Below are positions 35,460-44,730 of a stretch of DNA of 64,000 bases, one piece after another. The translations under genes and the position numbers were made by a program. Origin of the DNA: Propionispira arboris (GTDB taxonomy: Bacteria; Bacillota; Negativicutes; Selenomonadales; Selenomonadaceae); assembly GCF_900109225.1 (NCBI RefSeq), contig NZ_FNZK01000005.1:124001-188000 (forward strand), in the 5' to 3' direction. Below the pieces are notes generated by a model, which saw only the letters and a list, made by a program, of their open reading frames with translations, did not search any database and had not been told where the DNA came from. Position 1 is the stretch's first letter, and every line of letters starts with the position of its first letter.

Positions 35460-36173
35460 GTGGATAATTTTGTTGAAATTGGAATAATTGGAGATTTTGA
35501 TTTAGAACGTCAATCCCATAAGGCGACAAACGAAGCATTAAATCACTGTGCGAATTATTTAGGAATTAAAATAAAAATACAATGGTTAAATACTGAGTCT
35601 TTGGAAAGAAATATCGATCATATTAGCGGCTTTGATGGATTTTGGTGCGCACCTGGTGTATATAAGAGTGAAAAGGGTGCATTAAATGCAATTCAATTTG
35701 CAAGAAAAAATAATTATCCATTTATTGGGACATGTGCAGGTTTTCAATATACAGTCATTGAGTATGCACGGAATAAATTAGGATTAAATGATGTACAACA
35801 TGCGGAATATAACCCAGATGCTTCGAATTTAATTATAACTCCGCTATCATGCTCTTTGATTGGAGAAACACGTAAGGTTTTTGTAAATAAAAATTCGATG
35901 ATTTACAAATACTATAATAAAACAGAGATTGAGGAACGTTTTAGTTGTACCTTTGGACTCAATCCTAAATATCGACAATGGATGGATGAAAGTGGTTTTA
36001 AAGTAGTCGGCACAGATGAGCAAGATGAAGTAAGAATACTTGAATTATCCCAAAATAAATTTTATATAGCTACATTATTTCAACCTCAACTAAGCTCATT
36101 ACCTACAAATCCTCATAAACTTATTTTAACATACTTAACTTGTTCGAAAGAATTCCATTTAAAGCGTTATTGA
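35460..36173 (+). CDS. Class I glutamine amidotransferase-like protein (CTP-synthase C-terminal type)
   Basis: The 237-residue protein resembles the glutaminase domain of CTP synthase without the synthetase part. The nucleophile elbow FIGTCAGFQ is near residue 95, preceded by FDGFWCAPGVY as oxyanion strand. The usual C-terminal His-x-Glu is not obvious: the region reads TLFQPQLSS where HPE would be expected, so glutaminase activity is doubtful. The start is GTG 35460 behind AAGGAG. Its leader and first codons are duplicated as a remnant at 15333. Its role is unknown. Confidence 0.8.
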   Translation: MDNFVEIGIIGDFDLERQSHKATNEALNHCANYLGIKIKIQWLNTESLERNIDHISGFDGFWCAPGVYKSEKGALNAIQFARKNNYPFIGTCAGFQYTVIEYARNKLGLNDVQHAEYNPDASNLIITPLSCSLIGETRKVFVNKNSMIYKYYNKTEIEERFSCTFGLNPKYRQWMDESGFKVVGTDEQDEVRILELSQNKFYIATLFQPQLSSLPTNPHKLILTYLTCSKEFHLKRY

Positions 36174-36287
36174 CGTACTAGAAAATATTGTGAATAGCGA
36201 GGCTCATCAGAGTGGTGTTTTCAACAGGTGGTTATATAAGCGTCACTGATAAAGTAGTCAAAATCGTGAAAACAAAGGAGCGATATT

Positions 36288-36752
36288 ATGATAAACAAAG
36301 TATTAATTTCCGGTGCAAATAAAGGGATTGGTTTTGAAACTGCCCGTCAATTAGGTCAACAAGGTTGGTCAATCTTATTGGGAGCACACGGAGTGAGAAA
36401 CGTGGCTTAGCAGCCGTGGCGGAGCTTAAATTTGAGCATTCCAACAGTTGCCAGTGATTTCTTTGCACCTTTCGCTTATATGACCAGTAAAGCATCATTA
36501 AACTCAATGATTGCGGCTTTTGGTGCGTACTATACAAAAAATAATATCTCAGTTGAAATATTTGGTGTGATGCCGGGCGGGATTACGACTGATTTGAACG
36601 GAAATATGACAGGATCATTCATGAAGACCCTTCCGCAAGGGGGCAAGGTCATTGTTGACCTTTTAACGGATGGAAAGCATCACCAAGGCAAGGTATTGAA
36701 CGAATATGGTGTGGCTATGGATTATGAAGCGAATTACTTACTAAAAGCGTAA
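36288..36752 (+). pseudogene. Short-chain dehydrogenase gene with internal deletion and stop
   Basis: A good ribosome binding site (AAAGGAG) and ATG 36288 begin an SDR: MINKVLISGANKGIGFETARQL contains the NAD-binding Gly motif. After about 40 codons the frame hits TAG. From 36435 another frame continues with the C-terminal half, including YMTSKASLN (the catalytic Tyr-x-x-x-Lys) and VMPGGITTDL. Roughly 100 codons of the middle are missing, so the gene is dead. Confidence 0.85.
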
Positions 36753-36816
36753 AATCCATATTAAGCCTGCAAAATAACGGGCGTATTATGAATTATACAA
36801 AGACGAGGTGCTGACA

Positions 36817-37250
36817 ATGGCAATTTACATCACAGGTGATATTCACGGTGAGCCACGAGAACGGTTTGCTAAAGCGTACTGCCGTGGTGGTCTGCTAAAT
36901 ACGGCAAGTCTTGGGGTGACAAAAAACGGTTGAATTGGCTTGCGAAACAGCCCTATACAACCGTTTTTGTCGATGGTAATCACGAAAATTTTCATTTGCT
37001 AAACAATTTACCAATAAAAATATGGAATGGTGGGCACGTTATGGCATCAGAAATATTATTAGATGGTTGGATTAAAGATGTAAAAAAACGGACTAGTGGA
37101 ATATTATCCATGAGGCCTAAGCGCCCTTTTCGAACCGTTGATTCACGATCTCCAGAAGAATCTGATGCATTAGCGTATGCTGTGATGCTAAATTGGAATA
37201 ATGCACTTGAAAGTGGGGTATTAAAAAGAGGAACCGGATGGAAGTTATAG
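36817..37250 (+). pseudogene. Broken metallophosphoesterase joined to an unrelated fragment
   Basis: ATG 36817 begins MAIYITGDIHGEPRERF, with the GDIHG metal motif of calcineurin-like phosphoesterases, then stops. A second frame from 36930 resumes with FVDGNHENF (the GNHE motif). After residue 38 of that frame (about 37046) the sequence changes to a 66-residue tail (SEILLDGWIKDVKKR...) that I do not recognise and that does not belong to the family. It is a deletion fusion. Confidence 0.75.
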
Positions 37251-37880
37251 GATATGTACCAAAAAAAAATGTCTTAAAAAATATGCTCATAAATCAAGTT
37301 GATAGTTATAAAGTGGAAAATTTTTGAGCTATACAGTCCAAGCTTTATAGGCTTAAGTAATTTGGAGCTCTCTGGTTAAGAGCAAAGAACTTTGGAAAAA
37401 AGCTCAGAAAGATACTGAAATAAAAAATTTATTAGCACCAGAAATTGAACGTTGATTAGGTTCGGACTGGTGCTTTTCTTATGAATAAAAAAGGTTAGAC
37501 GGATAGACCTAAAGCGTGACAGCTTTAACGTGTCGTTTTTGCTATTTGAATAACCAACTAAATTTGAAAAATTCAATACAATTAAGGGTATTAGAACCTT
37601 CCCTGTTGGCCCCTGAAATACAACTACCAGAAGTGCTATATAAAAAGGTGGTTTGGGAAATAGAGTATTTATGTTTATAAGAAGCTTTATTCTAAAATAT
37701 TTTACAACTTTTAGAAAATTCGGTAAGTATCAGTGTATTCCGCTGGTAGTTGATGCATGAGATTTTCTGATAACGCTAATTAATGAAGGAATTTACATAA
37801 AAAATATGGAAATAATGGTTTTGAGAAGATTTTTTCATTATCAAACGATAATGTTACATAAAAACCGAGGGGATAATGCT
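37251..37880. other. Gene-free stretch
   Basis: No supported gene is seen. Two segments with the inverted words GCACCAG and CTGGTGC (37434-37475) may form a loose hairpin. The leader before the exported protein is A/T-rich. Confidence 0.4.
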
Positions 37881-38540
37881 ATGGAAAAACAGGAATGGTT
37901 CTTTAGGTTCTGTATTGGTTATTTAGTGTGGATGTCTCTAGGGTTATTAGTGACAGGACAAAATGCTTATGCACAAAGTCCACCTCCAGAAATATTTAAT
38001 ATTGAACATAGGTGGCCAGCAGATATTGATAGTCCATTTGGGAAATATACTACAACGCGAATCAAGCAATATTTATCAGAGTTTCCCAAAGAAGCCGCAG
38101 AATATGGTGTAATTGAACCCGGTGACGAGGTTGAGTTAGTGACGACGGTTCTCTATACGTATCCAGTGAGATATCCAGTTTATATTAGAGCGATGGAGCC
38201 GAATTTATATCGAGACTTATCTAGGATGAATGGAAATAAACTGCTTCCACAGAAAGGGGATTATATTTACCTTTTGGCTTATACTGGAGAAGGGCTTTAT
38301 TTAGCTTGGTATGAAAATCAAGTTTTATATGTACCAGGTGATGGTATTCAAGGCCTGGCTGTTTCTTATAGAGGTGGGAAGGGATACAACAATTGGGGAG
38401 ATTACGAAGCTATAGCTGCACCTGAAAACGATTTTTGGATTTGTGTAAAAACTAATGAAGATAAGGCAGGGTGGCTCAAATATACCAATTATAATGATTG
38501 GCAGGGGAGATATAAAAGCAGCATTTTCTATACAAAATAA
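37881..38540 (+). CDS. Exported protein of unknown function
   Basis: The 219-residue protein has a clear signal peptide: charged start, hydrophobic core (IGYLVWMSLGLLV) and an AYA cleavage site near residue 33. The mature part has no cysteines that would suggest disulfides except one late Cys, and is rich in Tyr, Trp and Gly; motifs such as GDYIYLLAYTGEGLYLAWYENQ hint at a small beta-sheet (SH3-like) domain. It begins at ATG 37881, eight bases after GAGGGGA. I do not recognise a family. It stands alone. Confidence 0.7.
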   Translation: MEKQEWFFRFCIGYLVWMSLGLLVTGQNAYAQSPPPEIFNIEHRWPADIDSPFGKYTTTRIKQYLSEFPKEAAEYGVIEPGDEVELVTTVLYTYPVRYPVYIRAMEPNLYRDLSRMNGNKLLPQKGDYIYLLAYTGEGLYLAWYENQVLYVPGDGIQGLAVSYRGGKGYNNWGDYEAIAAPENDFWICVKTNEDKAGWLKYTNYNDWQGRYKSSIFYTK

Positions 38541-38550
38541 GGGGGGCACC

Positions 38551-38836
38551 ATGGAGACGTGTCTTTTTTTGTCAATAAAAGCGATACTATAAGGAAAAGA
38601 GTCCGGTCTGATGGGGAGGCGGGTTGGCTTCACAATCGGAACTGAAATGCAAAAAAAGCACTGGATGGAATCGAAACGACACAATCCAAAAACACAGTCG
38701 GCTCTGTACAGGGATATAACGAATCAGCTTTCAGAATTTCAGGATAGTAGATTTATTATAATCATGTTCAGGAAATGTCTTGATTTATGGTACCATTATA
38801 ATATTGAAAAAGCTGACAAAATAGACATGTCCCCAT
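38551..38836. repeat. Dispersed inverted-repeat element, copy 3 (complete)
   Basis: This 286-bp copy has both ends: left ATGGAGACGTGTCT..., right ...AGACATGTCCCCAT, which are inverted repeats over about 22 bases with a few mismatches (T-run and GTCA continue the match inside). It contains no gene. Copies 1 (15920) and 2 (24099) share its core. The size, inverted ends and lack of coding make it MITE-like. No clear target duplication is visible beyond a possible AT. Confidence 0.85.
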
Positions 38837-39285
38837 TGGCACTTAGTAAGACATTATCATATATCGATCACAAAACAGTATATGGGGTACATTAAGTAAT
38901 TGACTTATGAAGTTATGTATGAAATGAAATTCCCTATTTCGGTTAATGGGGTATAAGGGGACATATCATTTTTAGATGAAACGACAAGAAGTCAGTTTCG
39001 TATATAGGCGATTTGCTGATTTTTCATGCAAGGTCGCTGGACATCAGTAGATGTGCAGCGGTCTTGTTTTCATTAATAATGTAAAAGCAAGATTTAATAC
39101 CGTGTTACACTGTTTACTGGTATGGTTACAATGTAATGGATTATTGCCTAAAATTCTGTTTATGGTACTTTTTAGTTGAAAATATTTATTTGTAATTTAT
39201 TAATAGAAGATGATACAATAAGTCGTATATATTGGTTATTAAATAAAGGCTTGGAGCGGAATTCTAAGTAAGGATGTGATTTTCT
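38837..39285. other. Intergenic region before the GntR gene
   Basis: GGGGACATATCATTT at 38957 resembles an element end. A loose hairpin with AAGGTCGCTG and CAGCGGTCTT (39029-39066) followed by GTTTT may terminate transcription. No gene is seen. Confidence 0.4.
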
Positions 39286-39999
39286 ATGTTGAATAATCTA
39301 GCAGTACCGAAGTATGTACAACTGCAAAATATTATAAAGGATAAAATAATTACGAAACAATATCATAATGGAGATAAAATTCCTTCAGAAACTGAATTGA
39401 TGGGGACTTATTCTGTTACGCGAACGACAATACGTAAAGCATTGAGCAATCTTGTTTATGAAGGATTGTTGCGAAAAGAACAGGGAAAAGGGACTTTTGT
39501 AAACTTTCAAGATATAACGCATAGTATGTGGAATTTTAGTGGTTTTACAAATTATGCAATGTCGAAAGAGCAAATACCAGTATCTCGTGTTTTGGATAAA
39601 GCTATTATTGAAGTGGATGGACACTCGTTTTTTAAAATGGTACGCGCTAGAGGTATGGAAACTAATTTAAGTGTTTCATGGTATACGATTGATACATCGC
39701 TAACTCCATTGAAGTTGTTTAAAGGGATTGAAAAAAAAGATTTTTCTCTGCTTTCCTTATATAATGTGATGAAAAAAGATTATAATATTATTCCCAAAAC
39801 AGCATCGCTTGAGGTCAGCGCGGTGTCTAGTACAGCGTGGACTCGTGAAATATTAGCATATGACCAAGATGTTCCATTGGTGCGAGTGAAAGGGTCTATT
39901 TATAGTGATAAAAATATTGAGATTGAACGAGTAGATGTTGTTTATAATCCAAATGTAAAGATGCATATTATTACTAATATGTCAATAAATGATAAATGA
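39286..39999 (+). CDS. GntR-family (HutC/UTRA type) regulator, YegW-like role
   Basis: The 237-residue protein has a GntR winged helix (residues 10-75, with KIPSETELMGTYSVTRTTIRKAL cited in part) and a C-terminal UTRA ligand domain. It precedes the ADP-ribosylglycohydrolase-permease-kinase genes, as YegW accompanies yegTUV in E. coli. A large inverted repeat flanks the promoter of the next gene (40349-40403) and is the likely target. The ligand may be a sugar phosphate or nucleoside. Confidence 0.9.
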   Translation: MLNNLAVPKYVQLQNIIKDKIITKQYHNGDKIPSETELMGTYSVTRTTIRKALSNLVYEGLLRKEQGKGTFVNFQDITHSMWNFSGFTNYAMSKEQIPVSRVLDKAIIEVDGHSFFKMVRARGMETNLSVSWYTIDTSLTPLKLFKGIEKKDFSLLSLYNVMKKDYNIIPKTASLEVSAVSSTAWTREILAYDQDVPLVRVKGSIYSDKNIEIERVDVVYNPNVKMHIITNMSINDK

Positions 40000-40083
40000 T
40001 TTCAGCCATTTTTGCAAAGAAAGTTTTATTTTTAATATAATGAAGTTCTGTTTATTTCGTAAGATTATATAAAGAATGAGTGA

Positions 40084-40209
40084 GTACTTGATGATACCAT
40101 TGCGTCAGATTGGACTAAATGCTATAAAAGCGGACATATCGGCGCGGTTGACGTCAAGTTTATTCCATTTAATTACGAACAGTATATTGATGTATATACA
40201 AGAGGTTGA
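40084..40209 (+). pseudogene. C-terminal fragment of an unidentified gene
   Basis: A 41-codon frame without a start reads LDDTIASDWTKCYKSGHIGA, then VDVKFIPFNYEQYIDVYTRG and a stop. The composition is that of a real protein end, but I do not recognise the family. An in-frame stop lies directly upstream. Confidence 0.4.
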
Positions 40210-40348
40210 AATTTCTTTATTTAATCTCACGTGAAATAGAATAATATCAGCAGGCATCTTTTTACCGGGGATGTCTTTTTGTTATACATTTTAGGCATAA
40301 CAAACATTCTTTTTCAAGCGAAAAATATTCAATTCATAATTTAATTAA

Positions 40349-40403
40349 TACAAGTTAATTGAATATTGACATAATTAAATATTTATATTACAATTAACTT
40401 GTA
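40349..40403 (+). promoter_or_regulatory. Promoter flanked by a 13-bp inverted repeat (GntR operator)
   Basis: TTGACA (40366-40371), a 17-base spacer and TACAAT (40389-40394) form a promoter. It is bracketed by TACAAGTTAATTG (40349-40361) and its exact complement CAATTAACTTGTA (40391-40403), the right arm covering the -10. A third, weaker arm AGTTGATTG lies at 40418-40426. The layout fits a repressor bridging two sites. Confidence 0.75.
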
Positions 40404-40451
40404 CGCACAACTGTATGAGTTGATTGCGATATAATAATTTGGAGGAATTAT

Positions 40452-41450
40452 ATGAGAGAACGTATATTAGGTGCTTTATATGGGATGGCATTAGGTGATG
40501 CGATGGGAATGCCATCAGAACTTTGGAGTCGTAGGAAGATAAGAGAATTTTTTGGTGGAAGAATTACTGATTTTTTAGATAGCCCATCGGAAAATCCTGC
40601 GGCTATTGGTTTGAAACGTGGTGAATTTACGGATGACACGGCGCAGGCATTAGTAATTATTGACTCGTTGATAGAGAATAATTATGTTCCAGATCGAAAG
40701 GTAATTGCTAAAAACCTTATTGCTTGGGCTTTAAAGACAGATGCTTTTGATAAAAATATTCTTGGACAAAGTTCAAAGGCTGCGTTGCGAGCAATTCAAG
40801 ATAATATGGATCCTGAAATTTATACCGTTAAGGCAGTAACAAATGGTGCAGCAATGCGGATAGCACCAATAGGGTGTTTGTTTCCTAGTGCGGAAAAAGA
40901 GAAATTAGCAGAATATGTATTTCATATTAGTGAGGTAACGCATAAAACGGATGTGGCGATTGCTGGTGCTGCAATGATCGCTGCAGCGGTGAGTTCTGCA
41001 ATAGAGGATAAAAGTTGGGAGGATATAATCAATAATGTGTTCTCGATTTATCCAATTGCTATGAAATTCGGACATGAAACATATAGTGCATCTTTGGCTG
41101 CACGTTTGGAACTTGCATTGAGTTTGGCAGATAAATACCGAGGGAATGAACCCGGTTTTACGCAGTCAATTTATGATTTGATTGGAACAACAACTATGAC
41201 GAGTGAGGCGGTTCCAGCAGCTATTGCTATGGCATATTTTAATCGTGAACCAAAAGAATGCAGTATATCTTGTGCTAATTTGGGCGGTGATACGGATACA
41301 ATTGGTGCAATGGCCGTAGCTATATGTGGAGCAAAGTATGGGGTGAAAAATTTTGATTCATATTTGATAAAAACATTAAATGAGAGTAATAAAATTGATT
41401 TTTTACCGTATGCAGAAAGCTTGTTGCAACATAGAAGAAAAAACCATTAA
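40452..41450 (+). CDS. ADP-ribosylglycohydrolase-family protein (YegU-like)
   Basis: The 332-residue protein has the dinuclear-magnesium motifs of the family: GALYGMALGDAMGMP at 7-21, FTDDT near 57, GGDTDTIGA near 280. The family cleaves N-glycosidic bonds to ribose. Between a GntR regulator, an NCS1 permease and a PfkB kinase it probably hydrolyses a nucleoside-like or N-riboside compound rather than ADP-ribosylated protein (inference from the yegTUVW-like context). The ribosome binding site is GGAGG at six bases. Confidence 0.9.
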   Translation: MRERILGALYGMALGDAMGMPSELWSRRKIREFFGGRITDFLDSPSENPAAIGLKRGEFTDDTAQALVIIDSLIENNYVPDRKVIAKNLIAWALKTDAFDKNILGQSSKAALRAIQDNMDPEIYTVKAVTNGAAMRIAPIGCLFPSAEKEKLAEYVFHISEVTHKTDVAIAGAAMIAAAVSSAIEDKSWEDIINNVFSIYPIAMKFGHETYSASLAARLELALSLADKYRGNEPGFTQSIYDLIGTTTMTSEAVPAAIAMAYFNREPKECSISCANLGGDTDTIGAMAVAICGAKYGVKNFDSYLIKTLNESNKIDFLPYAESLLQHRRKNH

Positions 41451-41609
41451 AGCACACTTTTAAGGAGCAGGTCATCAGATTTTATTCTATCAGAGCAAAG
41501 ATTTAGAAAGGAGTATACATACATCTATATATGTACTTCTTGTGCATATGAAAAACTGAGAGATAAAGAAATTCCAGAAGAAAACTAAGATATATGAGGA
41601 GGAATAATC

Positions 41610-42995
41610 ATGGTAGCAGAGAAAGAAAAAGTATTTTTGTTGGCAGATGAAAGACAGGATAAACCTTTTGGGCTTTTTTTCCTTTATTGTGCGGCAAATA
41701 TGGGGATTCTTGGACTTGTATATGGTGCTATTGTATTAGGATTTAAATTAAGTTTTTTTCAGTCTGTATTAGTTACTATTTTAGGGTCTTTTTCTTATGG
41801 AATAGTAGGTCTAATGAGTCTCGCAGGAAAAGATACAGGAGCTGTGACTTTTGTGCTTTCACGTGCGTCTTTTGGCTTTAAAGGAAATCTTATACCGGCA
41901 ATTGCTGCTCTTATTGGACATGCGGGATGGCTGTCGATTAATGTTTGTACAGGAACGTTGACATTACTAGCTTTGTTTTTGACTCTGGGAATTCAATCAA
42001 CTCCGATGATCATGGGAGTGAGTTTATCAATTTTTATTGCATTGGTTCTTATTTCTGTTTTTTTCAGTCATGAAATGTTAGTGAAAATACAGACGGGATG
42101 TACGTATTTGTTTGGCTTTTTGACTTTGGTGATTCTATTCGTCATAATTCCAAAAACAAACTGGGCTGTTTTGTCTGCTATGCCGAGTGGTGATTGGTTG
42201 GGAAACTTTTTGCCGGCATTAGCTTTTGTTATGGCAGGAACCGGTATTGGCTGGACTAGTTATGCTGCGGATTATAGTTGTCATCAAGCACCCATGAATT
42301 CTTCAAGGAAAGTTGCTTGGGCTGTTACTTTAGGCGGTGTCGTTCCGTTAGTCTTAATGATTATGGTTGGAATATTACTTTCTACACAAGTGCCTGATTT
42401 GGCGAATTCAGCAAATCCAATTGAAGTTATAAAAGGTGCTTTACCCACACAATTAGCGATGGTATATTACATCACAGCAGTTGGGGGACTTACACCTCAA
42501 TGCTTTTTAGGACTGAAATCTTCTAAGCTTGTTTTAAAGGCAGCGAATCTTATTTTGAACGAAGCAATGATTTTTATTTTCCAGGCATTGGTCATTACGA
42601 TTATTCCAATTTATATCTTATTTGTAGCACAGGATTTTCAAGGAACTTTAGAAGGTTTTCTTGGCATTATTGGAAAGCTGTTAGCCGCATGGTCATCGGT
42701 ATTTCTAGTGGATTATCTGATGTTGCGCAAAAAACAGGGATATTCAGAAGAACTACTTAGTAATCCGGAAAAAAATAAAATTAATTATAAAGGGGTTATC
42801 AGCTGGATTGTTGGATTTGTAATAGGATTGTTATTTTCTAAGACATTTTTCTTTAATGGACCATTTTCTGCGGGGATTTTTGAGGGTAATAGTCTGAATG
42901 TATTGTTGACATTGATTATTAGTGGAACTTTATATTTCTTTTTGAATTTACATAATGGTGAGGACAGTACAGCTGACATTAGCATACAAAAATAA
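41610..42995 (+). CDS. NCS1-family permease (CodB/purine-cytosine type)
   Basis: The 461-residue membrane protein has about 12 helices and the NCS1 pattern (GAVTFVLSRASFGFKGNLIPA cited in part; WTSYAADYS). Members import cytosine, purines, uracil, hydantoins, allantoin or related ring compounds and nucleosides. In yegTUVW this position is held by the MFS nucleoside transporter YegT; the swap to NCS1 suggests a related but different substrate. The ribosome binding site is GAGGAGG. Confidence 0.9.
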   Translation: MVAEKEKVFLLADERQDKPFGLFFLYCAANMGILGLVYGAIVLGFKLSFFQSVLVTILGSFSYGIVGLMSLAGKDTGAVTFVLSRASFGFKGNLIPAIAALIGHAGWLSINVCTGTLTLLALFLTLGIQSTPMIMGVSLSIFIALVLISVFFSHEMLVKIQTGCTYLFGFLTLVILFVIIPKTNWAVLSAMPSGDWLGNFLPALAFVMAGTGIGWTSYAADYSCHQAPMNSSRKVAWAVTLGGVVPLVLMIMVGILLSTQVPDLANSANPIEVIKGALPTQLAMVYYITAVGGLTPQCFLGLKSSKLVLKAANLILNEAMIFIFQALVITIIPIYILFVAQDFQGTLEGFLGIIGKLLAAWSSVFLVDYLMLRKKQGYSEELLSNPEKNKINYKGVISWIVGFVIGLLFSKTFFFNGPFSAGIFEGNSLNVLLTLIISGTLYFFLNLHNGEDSTADISIQK

Positions 42996-43023
42996 TGGAA
43001 GAGAATAAAATGGAGAAAAGCAT

Positions 43024-43920
43024 ATGAAAAATAAAAAACTTGTTTCAAATAAGAAAATTTTAATTTTAGGTTCAGCGGTTATTGATGTTATTATTAATAT
43101 TGAACGTTTACCAAAAGCTGGAGAAGATATTACTGGTGTGCAAAAAGGTCAGAATGTTGGTGGATGTGCATACAATGTAGCTAAAATATTAAAACATCTT
43201 CAAATAAAACATGATTTATGTGTACCGGTAGGGAATGGTCCATATGCAGATATTATAAAAAGTGAATTATACAATCGTAATCAATCGATTTTGATAGAAG
43301 ATACTAGTGCAGATAATGGATATAGTTTGTCTTTAGTAGAGGCTGATGGAGAGAGAACTTTTATTACAGTAGATGGTATTGAAACTAAATGGTCATCTTC
43401 CTGGTTTGAAAATATTGATATACAGATATATGATTATATTTACATTTCAGGTTATGGGTTTCAAGACGCGAATGATAGTGGGGACGTTATTTTGTCATTT
43501 ATTCGGCATAAAAGAATGGATTGTCAGTTGATTCTTGACCCGGGACCACGTCTTATTGGGAAAAGATTTAAAGATGAAGTTTTAAAAATGAACACGATTC
43601 TTGAACTTAATGAGCAGGAAGCAAAAGCTTTGGCAGAAAATGAGGATATATTTTTGGCTGTAGAGCAGCTGTATGCTGTTACGCAAAATCCGATAATTGT
43701 AACAATGGGAAGCAAGGGGACTTTATGCTATACGTCGGGAAAATCCGAATTGGTTCCTGTACAAATAGTGAAAGCCATTGATACTATTGGTGCAGGAGAT
43801 TCACATACAGCCGCTTTTATTGCTGGAATTGCTGCAGGCTATGAATTGAGAGATGCCTGTGTATTAGCAAATGATATTGCATCTAGAGTTGTCCAACATG
43901 TTGGATGTTGTGTTCTGTAA
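43024..43920 (+). CDS. PfkB-family sugar/nucleoside kinase (YegV-like)
   Basis: The 298-residue kinase shows both PfkB signatures: GGCAYNVAKILKHL near residue 41 and the catalytic DTIGAGDSHTAAFIAG near 255, with Asp as base. It would phosphorylate ribose, a nucleoside or pseudouridine. It is the last gene of the GntR-controlled unit, 28 bases after the permease, with only a weak ribosome binding site (GGAG). Confidence 0.92.
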   Translation: MKNKKLVSNKKILILGSAVIDVIINIERLPKAGEDITGVQKGQNVGGCAYNVAKILKHLQIKHDLCVPVGNGPYADIIKSELYNRNQSILIEDTSADNGYSLSLVEADGERTFITVDGIETKWSSSWFENIDIQIYDYIYISGYGFQDANDSGDVILSFIRHKRMDCQLILDPGPRLIGKRFKDEVLKMNTILELNEQEAKALAENEDIFLAVEQLYAVTQNPIIVTMGSKGTLCYTSGKSELVPVQIVKAIDTIGAGDSHTAAFIAGIAAGYELRDACVLANDIASRVVQHVGCCVL

Positions 43921-44496
43921 TTAGTTCAATTTGCTATTGTCATTAAGGGGTAGTTATGATTGGTAAGGAGAATGATTCATAAATCGTTTTTTCGAAATAT
44001 ATGTCTAATGAATGATAGTTTTATTCATTGCATAGTGTTATAATTCGGTTGATTTATAGTAGAATGAATTATATTTTAACAATCTAAAGGGAGACTTGCA
44101 AGTATTGATTTTTATTTCTAGATTTGAGAGATTCCCAAATAAAAATCCGCATACTTCTTGGGGGTGCGGACAAAAATTTAGACTCTGGATAGGTTACCCT
44201 AAACCGGACAGATAAAATAAGGCCAGGTCCACGTTAGAAACGTGTATCTGATAATAAAGAAATTGCTATCTCTGGCTGCGTATTAGGTAGTAATTTCAAT
44301 ACGATTAAAATTTCTATAAGATAAAAACAATATTAGTCGCATTTTATATAACCAAAGTGGTTCGACAATCGATACAGATGGTTGACCAGTAAATTCAATG
44401 TGTTCAGGATTTTTGGCACACTTTAGTCAATGGGTTTTGGGCATAATTGATTAATAATTGTGTTTTGCAAGGTCCTTATAAAAGCAAATAATGTGT

Positions 44497-44533
44497 AAAT
44501 AAGTCCGACGAAAAATTTTCGTCGGACTTATTT
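44497..44533. terminator. Strong terminator hairpin, target of the adjacent intron
   Basis: A 14-bp perfect stem (AAATAAGTCCGACG and complement) closes an AAAAATTTT loop. The group II intron remnant begins one base after its 3' arm. Confidence 0.85.
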
Positions 44534-44534
44534 G

Positions 44535-44730
44535 GTGCGCCCGGCATGGGCGTTTACTCGTCGGTGAAAGTTCGATACAGGGGTTTGATAGTGCCAACCG
44601 TTAGTTTAAGATAAGGGTGTCCATCGTGAGGTGGAATCTGAAGGAAATTGGCGGCAAAGTTCTGGTTTGAGGAACACGAACTACATATAAGGCATATTCT
44701 GCATCCACACCGAACTGGTAGATATTGTAG
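44535..44730 (+). mobile_element. Group II intron 5' fragment (copy A)
   Basis: The sequence begins GTGCGCCCGGCATGGGCG, the 5' end of bacterial group II introns, and continues with domain I words GTGAAAGTTC, AAGGGTGTCC, GTGAGGTGGAATCTGAAGG and GAGGAACACGAACT. No reverse transcriptase and no domain V or VI is found downstream, so only the 5' ribozyme part remains. The end coordinate is approximate. Insertion right after a terminator stem is the habit of group IIC introns; the class cannot be fixed here. Confidence 0.75.

Larger units (their letters stand above)
40000..40451. other. Intergenic region between the GntR gene and its target operon
   Basis: It contains a short coding remnant (40084-40209) and the operator-promoter region (40349-40426), listed separately. 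The stretch GGCATCTTTTTACCGGGGATGTC near 40254 is a weak hairpin. Confidence 0.4.

Noticed and set aside
38325-38684. Minus-strand frames through the inverted-repeat element (also at 24119)
   Set aside because: The shared peptide only reflects the shared DNA repeat; the frames are broken differently in each copy and run into a neighbouring gene.
44160-44230. Insertion-sequence end near 44.2 kb
   Set aside because: Some words resemble IS3-type ends, but no partner repeat or transposase remnant could be found.
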